In this document: positions 53,060 to 61,658 of the stretch, piece by piece
Layout of the letters: each line of letters starts with the position of its first letter
How positions within the stretch are numbered: the stretch's first letter is position 1
Made by a program: the position numbers and the translations under genes
The notes under the pieces: generated by a model
The model's input: the letters and a program-made list of their open reading frames with translations, nothing else
Database searches by the model: none
What the model was told of the DNA's origin: nothing
Assembly: GCF_900111835.1 (NCBI RefSeq)
Contig: NZ_FOJP01000019.1
Coordinates: 1 to 64,000 of the forward strand
Length of the DNA stretch: 64,000 nt
Direction: 5' to 3'
Source: Metapseudomonas otitidis
Lineage (GTDB): Bacteria > Pseudomonadota > Gammaproteobacteria > Pseudomonadales > Pseudomonadaceae

Positions 53060-54151
53060 ATGAATTCGTCCGTTTCCGCCCTGTCCACCGCCGCCCAGCC
53101 CCTGCACGTCGTTGCCCTGGATGCGCCGGTATCGTCCTCCCGCACCACCCGCCCCCTGCCCACTCCTGCCGAGCTGCGCCGCCGCTTGCCGCTGTCCGTC
53201 GAACTGGCCCGCCAGATCCAGGCCCAGCGCGAAGCCGTGCGTGCCGTGCTGGATGGCGAGGACCAGCGCTTGCTGGTGGTGGTCGGCCCCTGCTCGATCC
53301 ACGACCCGGAGGCCGCCCTGGACTACGCCCGCCGCCTGGCGGCCCTGGCCCCGCTGGTGAGCGACCAGTTGCTGCTGGTGATGCGCGCCTACGTCGAGAA
53401 GCCGCGCACCACCGTCGGCTGGAAGGGCCTGGTGTACGACCCGCACCTGGACGGCAGCGGCGACATGGCCGAGGGCCTGGCCCTGAGCCGTCGGCTGATG
53501 CTGGAGATCGCCGGGCTCGGCCTGCCGGTGGCCACCGAGCTGCTGCAGCCGCTGGTGGCCGGCTACCTGGACGACGCCCTGAGCTGGGCGGCCATCGGCG
53601 CGCGCACCAGCGAGTCACAGATCCACCGCGAGATGGTCAGCGGCCTGGACCTGCCGGTGGGCTTCAAGAACGGCACCGACGGCAGCCTCGGCATCGCCAC
53701 CGATGCCATGCGCTCGGCGGCCCACGCCCACCAGCACTTCGGCCTCGATGCCCAGGGTCGCCCGGCGCTGGTGGAAACCGCCGGCAACCCGGACACCCAC
53801 CTGGTGCTGCGCGGTGGCCACAAAGGCCCGAACCATGATGCCGCCAGCGTGCAGGCGGCCCGCGAAGGGCTGGAGAAACTGGGGATCGCGCCGCGCATCC
53901 TGGTGGACTGCAGCCACGCCAACAGTGGCAAGGACCCGCTGCGCCAGCCGGCGGTGCTGACGGACGTGATCGATCAGCGCCTGGCCGGCCAGAGTGCCCT
54001 GCGCGGGGTGATGATCGAGAGTCACCTGTTCGACGGTGCCCAGTCGCTGTCGTGCGAGCTGCGCTACGGCGTGTCCATCACCGATGGCTGCCTGGGCTGG
54101 GAGGGGACGCAGCGGATGCTGCTGGAGGCGGCCGCGCGGCTGCGCGGTTGA
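53060..54151 (+). CDS. 3-deoxy-7-phosphoheptulonate (DAHP) synthase, class I alpha
   Basis: The 363-residue protein has LLVVVGPCSIHDPEAALDYA (about residues 72-91), VEKPRTTVGWKGL (about 112-124), GARTSESQIHREM, the GFKNGTDGS loop, LRGGHKGPNHD and VDCSHANSGK, all class I DAHP synthase landmarks. It condenses phosphoenolpyruvate and erythrose-4-phosphate, the first step of the shikimate pathway, and isoenzymes are feedback-inhibited by Tyr, Phe or Trp. Which isoenzyme this is (AroF, AroG or AroH-like) I cannot tell. The tandem aromatic leader ORFs and attenuator suggest transcriptional control by aromatic amino acids. Confidence 0.94.
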   Translation: MNSSVSALSTAAQPLHVVALDAPVSSSRTTRPLPTPAELRRRLPLSVELARQIQAQREAVRAVLDGEDQRLLVVVGPCSIHDPEAALDYARRLAALAPLVSDQLLLVMRAYVEKPRTTVGWKGLVYDPHLDGSGDMAEGLALSRRLMLEIAGLGLPVATELLQPLVAGYLDDALSWAAIGARTSESQIHREMVSGLDLPVGFKNGTDGSLGIATDAMRSAAHAHQHFGLDAQGRPALVETAGNPDTHLVLRGGHKGPNHDAASVQAAREGLEKLGIAPRILVDCSHANSGKDPLRQPAVLTDVIDQRLAGQSALRGVMIESHLFDGAQSLSCELRYGVSITDGCLGWEGTQRMLLEAAARLRG

Positions 54152-54159
54152 AACGAGCC

Positions 54160-54182
54160 GGGCGCACCGCGAGGGTGCGCCC
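54160..54182 (+). terminator. Hairpin after the DAHP synthase gene
   Basis: A perfect 9-bp stem, GGGCGCACC and GGTGCGCCC, with a 5-base loop, lies 8 bases after the DAHP synthase stop and before the convergent phnA stop. No T-run follows, so termination may be weak. Confidence 0.45.
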
Positions 54183-54202
54183 GTGACGCGGAGGTGCGGG
54201 GG

Positions 54203-54544
54203 TCAGACCTTGCGCACGAACTCCGACTTGAGCTTCATGGCGCCGATGCCGTCGATCTTGCAATCGATGTCGTGGTCGCCGTCCACCAGGCGGATGCCCT
54301 TCACCTTGGTGCCCACTTTCACCACCAGGGACGACCCCTTGACCTTCAGGTCCTTGATCACGGTGATGGTGTCGCCGTCCTGCAGCACGTTGCCGACCGA
54401 ATCCTTGATCACGCGGCCTTCTTCAGCGGCGGCTTCGCCAGCCTCGGCGGACCATTCGTGGGCGCATTCGGGGCAGATCAGCAGCGCGCCGTCTTCGTAG
54501 GTGTATTCGGAATTGCACTTGGGGCAGGGTGGCAGGTTGCTCAC
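54203..54544 (-). CDS. yjdM: PhnA/YjdM-family zinc-ribbon protein
   Basis: The 113-residue protein starts [18 protein letters not shown] and has a second CPEC pair, a zinc ribbon of four cysteines in the first 35 residues. The conserved body has [37 protein letters not shown] and the final [10 protein letters not shown]. The family is usually named PhnA but is not part of phosphonate C-P lyase, and its function is unsettled. Start is taken as the GTG at 54542-54544, which gives the E. coli length; an upstream GTG at 54565 is an alternative. Confidence 0.86.
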   Translation of the reverse strand: MSNLPPCPKCNSEYTYEDGALLICPECAHEWSAEAGEAAAEEGRVIKDSVGNVLQDGDTITVIKDLKVKGSSLVVKVGTKVKGIRLVDGDHDIDCKIDGIGAMKLKSEFVRKV

Positions 54545-54748
54545 GGGGTACTCACTGTGTGGCACGAAAAAGGCCGCATAGTGTATAGGGTTTTAGCCCC
54601 GGATTGGCGGTGGCTATGCGGGCCGGGCTTTGTATCGGTTTGCTGACACTCTTTACCAACTGGGCATAAGCCGTGGCATCGCGGTTGATAAGGTTTTCGC
54701 AGGGAGCATGACTGCTCTTGCGTACAGGGATGTGGCGACCTTAATCAC

Positions 54749-54803
54749 AGAGCACCTCTAAAAACGTCGGCGTTTACAGCGCAGGTCTTTTAAAGAGGTG
54801 TCT
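54749..54803 (+). mobile_element. MITE-like element remnant, copy 3 (about 55 bp)
   Basis: GAGCACCTCTAAAAACGTCGGCG at the left and TTTAAAGAGGTGTCTC at the right match the ends of copy 2 at 46163-46301 with the middle missing. It is an internally deleted derivative, 38 bases upstream of the sulfotransferase gene. Confidence 0.6.
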
Positions 54804-54841
54804 CACCGGGCCGTGAGGCTCCGCACTACCAGGACCACCCG

Positions 54842-55552
54842 ATGCTGCAACGCTTCCTCTGGAAACTCCTGCCCAAGGCGCAACGGCGCTTCCTGCTGGA
54901 CCGCCTCTCGGTGGTGGACCGCCAGGCCGTGAACAAGGCGATGTCGGCCAACCTCGCGTTTCCCGAGCCGTTCCAGCAGCGCGCCTGCCTGTTCATCCAC
55001 GTGCCCAAGTGCGCCGGCAGCAGTGTCTGCCTCAGCCTGTTCGAGGGCTGGTACCCCGGCCACCTGCCGCTGTACTGGTACGAGCGGCAGTTCCCGGAGC
55101 AGTACGCCGAAAGCTTCAAGTTCACTTTCGTGCGCGACCCGCTGGAGCGGGCCTATTCGGCCTATGCCTTCCTGCGGGGCAACCCGCTGTCGACCCGCGA
55201 TGCCGAGGCCCAGCGCCTGGTGCGGAGCTTTCGCGACTTCGACGAGTTCGTCGCCCGCTGGCTGCACCCGGACAATCTCCACCGCCAGCTACACTTTGCG
55301 CCGCAGACCGATTTCCTGGTCGATTCGCTCGGGCAACTGGCCGTGGATTTCATTGGCCGCCAGGAAAACATGGCGCATGATTTCCACCGTCTCTGCCAGC
55401 GGCTCGGGGTCCAGGCCGACCTGCCCCGCGCCAACGTCTCATGCGAGCGCCAGGCGGCGCCGGTGAGGCAGTTCTGTACCGCTCGAACCCGCCGCCTGGT
55501 GCGACGGGCCTATCAACGCGACTACGAGATGCTTGGCTATGCCCAGTCCTGA
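54842..55552 (+). CDS. Sulfotransferase family protein
   Basis: The 236-residue protein has LFIHVPKCAGSSV (the 5'-phosphosulfate-binding loop of PAPS-dependent sulfotransferases, about residues 50-62) and FTFVRDPLERAYSAY (the 3'-phosphate-binding strand and helix, about residues 94-108). The HVPKCAGSS form is that of the carbohydrate/membrane-type Sulfotransfer_2 group. The acceptor is unknown. The APS kinase gene overlaps its 3' end, so donor synthesis and transfer are encoded together. This pair interrupts the cobalamin region. Confidence 0.86.
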   Translation: MLQRFLWKLLPKAQRRFLLDRLSVVDRQAVNKAMSANLAFPEPFQQRACLFIHVPKCAGSSVCLSLFEGWYPGHLPLYWYERQFPEQYAESFKFTFVRDPLERAYSAYAFLRGNPLSTRDAEAQRLVRSFRDFDEFVARWLHPDNLHRQLHFAPQTDFLVDSLGQLAVDFIGRQENMAHDFHRLCQRLGVQADLPRANVSCERQAAPVRQFCTARTRRLVRRAYQRDYEMLGYAQS

Positions 55553-56147
55553 CTCCTCCGCCGTGCCGGCGTGGATCCGCCCCTACAACCTGGCCCTGTC
55601 CAAGTCCGCGCGCGCCGCGATCAAGCACCAGCGCCCCTGCTGCATCTGGTTGACCGGCCTTTCCGGTGCCGGCAAGTCGACCCTGGCCAACGCCCTGGAG
55701 ATGGAGCTGAACGCTCGTGGCCTGCACACCTTCGTGCTGGACGGCGACAACGTGCGCAACGGGCTCTGCCGTGACCTGGGCATGGACGATGCCTCGCGCC
55801 GCGAGAACATCCGCCGCATCGCCGAGGTGGCCCGGCTGATGGTGGATGCCGGGCTGGTGGTGATCGTCTCCGCCATCTCGCCGTTCCGAGCCGACCGCGA
55901 GGCGGCGCGGGCGCTATTCCAGCTGGGCGAGTTTCACTGCGTGTACGTCAGCACCTCCTTCGAGACCTGCGCCCGGCGCGACCCGAAGGGCCTGTACAAG
56001 GCCGCGCAGGAAGGGCGCATCCGCAACTTCACCGGGCTCGACAGCCCCTACGAGCCGCCGCTGGACGCCGAATGCGTGATCGACACCGAGGAGGTGGAGG
56101 TGCCGCAGGCGCTGGAGCTACTGGTGGACCTGGCGCTGGGGCGTTAG
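55539..56147 (+). CDS. cysC: Adenylylsulfate kinase
   Basis: The 202-residue protein has P-loop GLSGAGKSTLANALE (about residues 42-56), LDGDNVRNGLCRDLG, VVIVSAISPFRADR (with the phosphorylatable serine) and CARRDPKGLYKAA, the hallmarks of APS kinase. It phosphorylates adenylylsulfate to PAPS. ATG is at 55539, overlapping the sulfotransferase gene by 14 bases. Together with the preceding gene it forms a sulfation module that needs only APS from CysDN. Confidence 0.93.
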   Translation: MPSPDSSAVPAWIRPYNLALSKSARAAIKHQRPCCIWLTGLSGAGKSTLANALEMELNARGLHTFVLDGDNVRNGLCRDLGMDDASRRENIRRIAEVARLMVDAGLVVIVSAISPFRADREAARALFQLGEFHCVYVSTSFETCARRDPKGLYKAAQEGRIRNFTGLDSPYEPPLDAECVIDTEEVEVPQALELLVDLALGR

Positions 56148-56249
56148 GCGCTCGGCGGTTCCCGGCGGGGCCGTTCGGCCTCGCCCGCCACCTCGCTCCA
56201 TGGGGCGCCGCTCCGTCCCGCCCCGCCTGTGCTTCCAGCTACCCACCGC

Positions 56250-56735
56250 TCAATACACCTGCACCGGTTCGGCCAGGTTCAGCACGCCGCTGTCGTTGAA
56301 GCGCACGGTGCCCCAGAACCCGCCGCCGAGTTTGCCGCGCACGCTGTAGGGAATGCCTGCGCGGGTGTTGCGGCTGCTGGTGGCGCCCCAGGCCTGACGC
56401 AGGGCGGAGAAGGCCGAGATGGTCACCGGCACGCTCACCACGGTTTCGCTGAAGCGGGGGATTTCCCCGGCCTGGTCGGAGACGCCGCTGGCCAGCGGCT
56501 GGTCGTTGATGTCCAGGTCCAGGGCGATGCCGTTGTAGCGGATGGGCGTGTCGTTGGGGTTCTGCACCCGCAGCTTCACCACGAAGCGCATCTCCAGCCC
56601 CTGGCCGGGGACCGGCTCCATGCCCACCAGGTCGATGCGCACCGGGTCCCGTGGGGCCAGGTTGGCGCAGCCCGAGAGCGCCAGCAGGAGCAGGGTGCAG
56701 AGCAACGCGTGGAGGGGGTGGCGAATCGTGTGCAT
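56250..56735 (-). CDS. LEA2/WHy-domain lipoprotein
   Basis: The 161-residue protein has a lipoprotein signal (LALSGCANL; Cys23, Ala at +2, probably outer membrane). A LEA type 2 (WHy) beta-sandwich follows, with MRFVVKLRVQNPNDTPIRYN (the water-stress NPN motif) and LDINDQPLASGVSD. Such proteins are thought to protect membranes or envelope components; the function is unproven. It is divergent from the YihY gene. Confidence 0.84.
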   Translation of the reverse strand: MHTIRHPLHALLCTLLLLALSGCANLAPRDPVRIDLVGMEPVPGQGLEMRFVVKLRVQNPNDTPIRYNGIALDLDINDQPLASGVSDQAGEIPRFSETVVSVPVTISAFSALRQAWGATSSRNTRAGIPYSVRGKLGGGFWGTVRFNDSGVLNLAEPVQVY

Positions 56736-56959
56736 CGGGGCGGTCCATCGACAACGGGAGCTGTGTGTACAGACCGGTCGTGGCGCCGATCATTCCCCGC
56801 CGGCCGCAAAGCGCAGCGCGGCGCAACGCTGCGACCCGCCGGGATGCCGCGGCCCAGGCGCGGCGGCGCCGGGCTGACCGCCGGTCGGAAAATCCCCCTG
56901 AACTCCTGCCTCCGCTGCGCCGTCCATTGCCTTGCCAAGGAACTAGAGCGAGCCGAGCC

Positions 56960-57859
56960 ATGATCCGCTACCTGGGCCTGAAGGGCGTCAAAGGGCGCAC
57001 CCTGCTGGTCAGCACCGTCAACGAGTTCATCGACGATGAGCTGCCGACCTATGCCTCGGCGCTGGCCTTCCAGATGTTCTTTTCCCTGTTCCCGTTCCTG
57101 CTGTTGCTGATCGCGCTGATCGGCTTCCTGCACCTGCCGACCTTCTTCGAGTGGTTGCAGACCCAGGCGGCGCTGGTGCTCCCGGTGGAGGCGATGGACC
57201 TGGTGCGCCCGGCCATCGAGCAGTTGCAGACGCAGAAGCCGGGGCTGTTCTCCCTGGGTGCGGTGGTGGCGCTGTGGTCCGCCTCGTCGGCGGTGCGTTC
57301 GAGCATGGATGCGATGAACCGGGTCTACGACGTGGTGGAGAGCCGCCCGGCCTGGAAGCGCATTCCGCTCTCGGTGCTCTACACCCTGGGCGTGGCGGCC
57401 TTCCTGCTGGCGGCGGCGGGCTTGATGATCACCGGGCCGCAGGCCATGGGCTGGCTGGCGCAGCGGGTGGGCATCGAGGAGGCGGTGGTGATCCTGTGGA
57501 ACTGGCTGCGCATTCCGGCCGCGATCCTGCTGATGATGGCGGTGGTGGCGACCCTCTATTACCTGCTGCCGGACGTGAAGCAGGAGTTCCGCTTCATCAC
57601 CCCCGGCTCGGTGCTGGCGGTGCTGGCCTGGCTGCTGGCCTCGTTCGGCTTCAGCTACTACGCCCAGCACTTCGCCACCTACAACGCCATGTACGGCAGC
57701 ATCGGCGCCATCATCATCCTCCTGCTGTACCTCTACCTGTCGGCGGCGGTGCTGCTGCTGGGGGCGGAGCTGAACGCGGTGATCGAACACCACTCCCGCG
57801 AGGGCAAGAACCCCGGCGAACGCCGGCCGGGGGAAGACGGCAGCGTGGCGCAGGGCTGA
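56960..57859 (+). CDS. YihY/virulence factor BrkB family membrane protein
   Basis: The 299-residue protein has six transmembrane helices (about 33-53, 85-105, 140-160, 178-198, 212-232 and 246-268), with SALAFQMFFSLFPFLLLLI and YGSIGAIIILLLYLYLSAAVLLLGAELNAV, the family signatures. The function of this family is unknown despite the old virulence and ribonuclease BN labels. Its stop is convergent with cobN, 4 bases away. I chose the ATG at 56960, which opens the first family motif. Confidence 0.88.
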   Translation: MIRYLGLKGVKGRTLLVSTVNEFIDDELPTYASALAFQMFFSLFPFLLLLIALIGFLHLPTFFEWLQTQAALVLPVEAMDLVRPAIEQLQTQKPGLFSLGAVVALWSASSAVRSSMDAMNRVYDVVESRPAWKRIPLSVLYTLGVAAFLLAAAGLMITGPQAMGWLAQRVGIEEAVVILWNWLRIPAAILLMMAVVATLYYLLPDVKQEFRFITPGSVLAVLAWLLASFGFSYYAQHFATYNAMYGSIGAIIILLLYLYLSAAVLLLGAELNAVIEHHSREGKNPGERRPGEDGSVAQG

Positions 57860-57863
57860 GCCC

Positions 57864-60800
57864 TCACTGTTCCTCGATGTCCAGCAGCAGGTCTTCGAGG
57901 GCCTCGCGGTATTCCCCCGGTTCTTCCCACAGGCCGCGTTGCTGGGCTTCCAGCAGGCGTTCGGTGATGTCACGCAGGGACTCGGGGTTGTGCTGCTGGA
58001 GGAAGGCGCGGGTGTCGGCATCCAGCAGGTAGGCGTCGGCCAGCAGGGCGTACTGGTGGTCGTCCACCAGGTGGGTGGTGGCGTCGAAGGCGAACAGGTA
58101 GTCCACCGTCGCGGCCAGTTCGAAGGCGCCCTTGTAGCCGTGGCGCTTCATGCCGGCGATCCACTTGGGGTTGGCGGCGCGGGCGCGCACCACCCGGCCC
58201 AGTTCCTCCCGCAGGGTGCGGATGCGCGGCAGGTCCGGCTGGCTGTGGTCGCCGTGGTAGCTGGCGACCGCCTGGCCGCGCAGGGTCTCGGCGGTGGCGA
58301 GCATGCCGCCCTGGAACTGGTAGTAGTCGTTGGAATCGAGGATGTCGTGCTCGCGGTTGTCCTGGTTCTGCAGCACCGCCTGCAGCCCTTCCAGGCGCTC
58401 GCCGAAGCGTTGCCGGGCGGGGGTGCCGGCATCGCTGGCCCCGTAGGCGTAGCCGCCCCAGTTGAGGTAGGCCTCGGCCAGGTCGGTGCGGGTTTCCCAG
58501 GTGCGGGCCTCGATCACCCCTTGCACGCCCGCGCCGTAGGCACCGGGCTGGGCGCCGAACACCCGCCAGCCGGCTTCGCGGCGCGCGGCCTCCGCTGGTA
58601 GGCCTTCGCCTTCCAGGCGGGCGCGGTCCTGGCGCACGCGGGCGGCGAGGGGGTTGAGGTCGTCGGGCTCGTCCAGCTCGGCGACGGCCTGCACGGCGGC
58701 GTCGAACAGGCGGATGAGGTTGGCGAAGGCGTCGCGGAAGAAGCCCGACACCCGCAGCGTCACGTCCACGCGCGGGCGGTCCAGCAACGACAGCGGGAGG
58801 ATCTCGAAGTCCTCCACGCGCTGGCTGCCGGCCTGCCACACCGGGCGTACGCCCAGCAGGGCCATGGCCTGGGCGATGTCGTCGCCGCCGGTGCGCATGG
58901 TGGCGGTGCCCCAGACGGACAGGCCGAGCTGGCGCAGGTGGTCGCCTTCGTCCTGCAGGTGGCGCTCCAGCAGCAGGCTGGCGGACTGGAAGCCCAGGCG
59001 CCAGGCGGTGGGCGTGGGCAGGTTGCGCACGTCCACGGTGAAGAAGTTGCGCCCGGTGGGCAGCACGTCGAGGCGCCCGCGGCTGGGAGCACCGCTGGGG
59101 CCGGGGGGCACGAAGCGCCCGTCGAGGGCGGCCAGCACGCCGCCGATTTCCGCTGCGCCGCAGGCGTCCAGGGCGGGGGCGATTACCTGCCGCAGGTTGT
59201 GGATAACGGCGTCGCTGGCGGGGCCGATGGCTTCGGCGGCCGGGTTGGCGATCAACTGGCGGGCCAGCAGTTCCAGGCGCTCGCGGGTGTCGCCGTTACT
59301 GCGCCAGGGCGCGTCGTCGACGCCCTGGAGCACAGCGGGGCGTGGCCCCTCCCAGGGTTCGGCCCAGGCCAGGTCGAGCGGGTCGCGGCCGAGCGCCAGG
59401 TCGCGGGCGAGGGCGCGCAGCAGGCTGGCGTTGCCGCCCTTGCCGTCGGCACGGGGGATGCGCACCAGGGACAGCAGGGTGTCGTCGCGCAGGCCCGTCA
59501 CGGGGGATTCGCCGAACACGTGCAGGCCGTCGCGGATCTGCGATTCCTTGAGGTCGCAGAGGTAGGCGTCCAGCTGCGGCAGCCAGCTGTCGGCGTCGTC
59601 GTTGAGGCTGAGGCCCAGCTCGCGGTCGAGGGCGGTGGCCCTGACCAGTTCGAGAATTTCGCCGCGCAGCTGCACGGCCCGGCGCGGGTCGAGCAGGGAG
59701 GCGTCGTAGTATTCGTCGGCCAGGCGCTCCAGGTCGCGCAGCGGGCCGTAGGTTTCGGCGCGGGTCAGCGGCGGCATCAGGTGGTCGATGATCACCGCCT
59801 GGGCGCGGCGCTTGGCCTGGGCGCCTTCGCCAGGGTCGTTGACGATGAAGGGGTAGATGTTCGGCAGCGGGCCCATCACTGCGTCCGGCCAGCATTCGGC
59901 GGACAGGCCGACGCCCTTGCCGGGCAGCCATTCGAGGTTGCCGTGTTTGCCGACGTGCACCAGCGCGTCGGCGCCGAACACCTCGCGCAGCCAGAAGTAG
60001 AACGCCAGGTAGCCGTGGGGCGGCACCAGCGACGGGTCGTGGTAGATGGCCGCCGGGTCCAGCTGGTAGCCCCGCGCCGGCTGGATGCCGACGAAGGCGA
60101 GGCCGAAGCGCAGGCCGGCGATCATCATCCGTCCGCTGCGGAACATCGGGTCCTGTTGCGGCTCGCCCCAACGCTCCGTCACCGCCCGCTGGTTGGCTTC
60201 GGGGAGGCGGGCGAAGCAGGCGAGGTAGTCGTCCAGGGCCAGGCTCTGGGCGCAGGGGCGGGCGTCGAGGCTGTCGAGGTCGTTGCTGACGCCGCCCAGC
60301 AGGCTGTGGATAAGGGCGGTGCCGCTCCCCGGCAGGCCGGCCACGGGGTAACCCCGGGATTCCAGGGCGCGGAGGATGTTCAGCGCGCCGGCCGGGGTGT
60401 CCAGGCCCACGCCGTTGCCGATGCGGCCGTCACGGGTGGGGTAGTTGGCGAGGATCAGCGCCACGCGCTTGTCGGCGTTGGCCTTGCGCGCCAGCAGCAG
60501 CCAGCGCCGTGCCAGTTCGGCGACGAAATCCATGCGCTCGACATGGGGCAGGTAGCAGACCACGTCGCTCTGGCTGCGCTCGCTGCGCCAGGCCAGGCCC
60601 TTGAAGCTGATGGCGCGGGTGATGAGGCGGCCGTCCAGTTCCGGCAGGGCGACGTGCATGGCCAGGTCACGGGGGCCCAGGCCCTGGGCGTTGGCCTCCC
60701 ACTGGGGCTGGTTGTCCAGGCTGCAGATGGCCTGGAACACCGGCACGTCGCGGCGGAACGGGCGCAGGCTGGGGGCCTCCGGCGAGGACTGGGCGAAGCC

Positions 60801-61598
60801 GGTGGTGTTGATGATCAGCTCGACGCCGGCCTCGTCCAGCCAGTCTTCGAGGGTGGCCAGGCAGGCGGCCTCCTTGAGGCTGGCCACGGCGATGGGCAGC
60901 GGGTTGAGGCCCTGGGCGGCGAGGCGTTCGCAGAAGGTGTCGAGGAAGCCGGTGTTCGCCGCCTGCAGGTGGGTGCGGTAGAACACCAGCGCCACCACCG
61001 GTTGCTCGGGTTGCCAGTCGGCGCGCCAGTGGGCGAGCCCGGCGTTGGGCTGGCGCGGGTGGTAGACCGCGACGCGGGGCAGTGCCCTGGGGGCCTCCCA
61101 GTGCATCGCGTGGCCCAGGCAGCGGCTGGCGAGGCAGGCGAACAGCTGCCGGGCGTTGTCCAGCCCGCCCTGGCGCAGGTAGTGCCAGTAGCGCTCGGCA
61201 TCCTCTGCGGGAACGGTGCAGAGCCGTGCCAGCTCGGGGTCGGGGCGGTCGTCGCCGGGCACCAGGATCAGCGTGGCGCCGCGCTCGGCCAGCGCCACCA
61301 GTTGCTCGATGCCGTAGCGCCAGTAGCCGACGCCGCCGTGCACGGAGATGAGGATGACCTTGGCGTGTTGCAGCACCTCGTCGACGTAGAGGTCCACCGA
61401 GGCGTGGTTCTGCAGCTGCATCGGGTTGGCCAGGCGCAGGCTCGGGTAGTCCTCCGGCAGCGTGCGGGCGGCTTCGGCCAGCAGCGCCAGGTGCGAGTCG
61501 CCGCTGCAGAGGATGACCAGCTCGGCGGGCGTCTGGGCCAGGTGGGCGATGCCGTCGTCGGGGACGAAGCCGCCGGGCTGGGTGCGCAACAGGTGCAT
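57864..61598 (-). CDS. cobN: Aerobic cobaltochelatase large subunit CobN
   Basis: The 1244-residue protein is the usual CobN length. Landmarks are VHVGKHGNLEWLPGKGVGLS (about residues 540-559), YPFIVNDPGEGAQAKRR, WGTATMRTGGDDIAQAM and NPKWIAGMKRHGYKGAFELA near the C-terminus. It inserts cobalt into hydrogenobyrinic acid a,c-diamide in an ATP-dependent reaction. The CobS/CobT partners are absent here and the ChlI/VWA pair at 50.9-52.5 kb probably takes that role. It is 60 bases downstream of cobW on the same strand. Confidence 0.94.
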   Translation of the reverse strand: MHLLRTQPGGFVPDDGIAHLAQTPAELVILCSGDSHLALLAEAARTLPEDYPSLRLANPMQLQNHASVDLYVDEVLQHAKVILISVHGGVGYWRYGIEQLVALAERGATLILVPGDDRPDPELARLCTVPAEDAERYWHYLRQGGLDNARQLFACLASRCLGHAMHWEAPRALPRVAVYHPRQPNAGLAHWRADWQPEQPVVALVFYRTHLQAANTGFLDTFCERLAAQGLNPLPIAVASLKEAACLATLEDWLDEAGVELIINTTGFAQSSPEAPSLRPFRRDVPVFQAICSLDNQPQWEANAQGLGPRDLAMHVALPELDGRLITRAISFKGLAWRSERSQSDVVCYLPHVERMDFVAELARRWLLLARKANADKRVALILANYPTRDGRIGNGVGLDTPAGALNILRALESRGYPVAGLPGSGTALIHSLLGGVSNDLDSLDARPCAQSLALDDYLACFARLPEANQRAVTERWGEPQQDPMFRSGRMMIAGLRFGLAFVGIQPARGYQLDPAAIYHDPSLVPPHGYLAFYFWLREVFGADALVHVGKHGNLEWLPGKGVGLSAECWPDAVMGPLPNIYPFIVNDPGEGAQAKRRAQAVIIDHLMPPLTRAETYGPLRDLERLADEYYDASLLDPRRAVQLRGEILELVRATALDRELGLSLNDDADSWLPQLDAYLCDLKESQIRDGLHVFGESPVTGLRDDTLLSLVRIPRADGKGGNASLLRALARDLALGRDPLDLAWAEPWEGPRPAVLQGVDDAPWRSNGDTRERLELLARQLIANPAAEAIGPASDAVIHNLRQVIAPALDACGAAEIGGVLAALDGRFVPPGPSGAPSRGRLDVLPTGRNFFTVDVRNLPTPTAWRLGFQSASLLLERHLQDEGDHLRQLGLSVWGTATMRTGGDDIAQAMALLGVRPVWQAGSQRVEDFEILPLSLLDRPRVDVTLRVSGFFRDAFANLIRLFDAAVQAVAELDEPDDLNPLAARVRQDRARLEGEGLPAEAARREAGWRVFGAQPGAYGAGVQGVIEARTWETRTDLAEAYLNWGGYAYGASDAGTPARQRFGERLEGLQAVLQNQDNREHDILDSNDYYQFQGGMLATAETLRGQAVASYHGDHSQPDLPRIRTLREELGRVVRARAANPKWIAGMKRHGYKGAFELAATVDYLFAFDATTHLVDDHQYALLADAYLLDADTRAFLQQHNPESLRDITERLLEAQQRGLWEEPGEYREALEDLLLDIEEQ

Positions 61599-61658
61599 GG
61601 CTCGGGCCTCGGCTCGGTGGAGCGGCCCTCTCCCGGGGGAGAGGCGCCGGTTCGGCGG

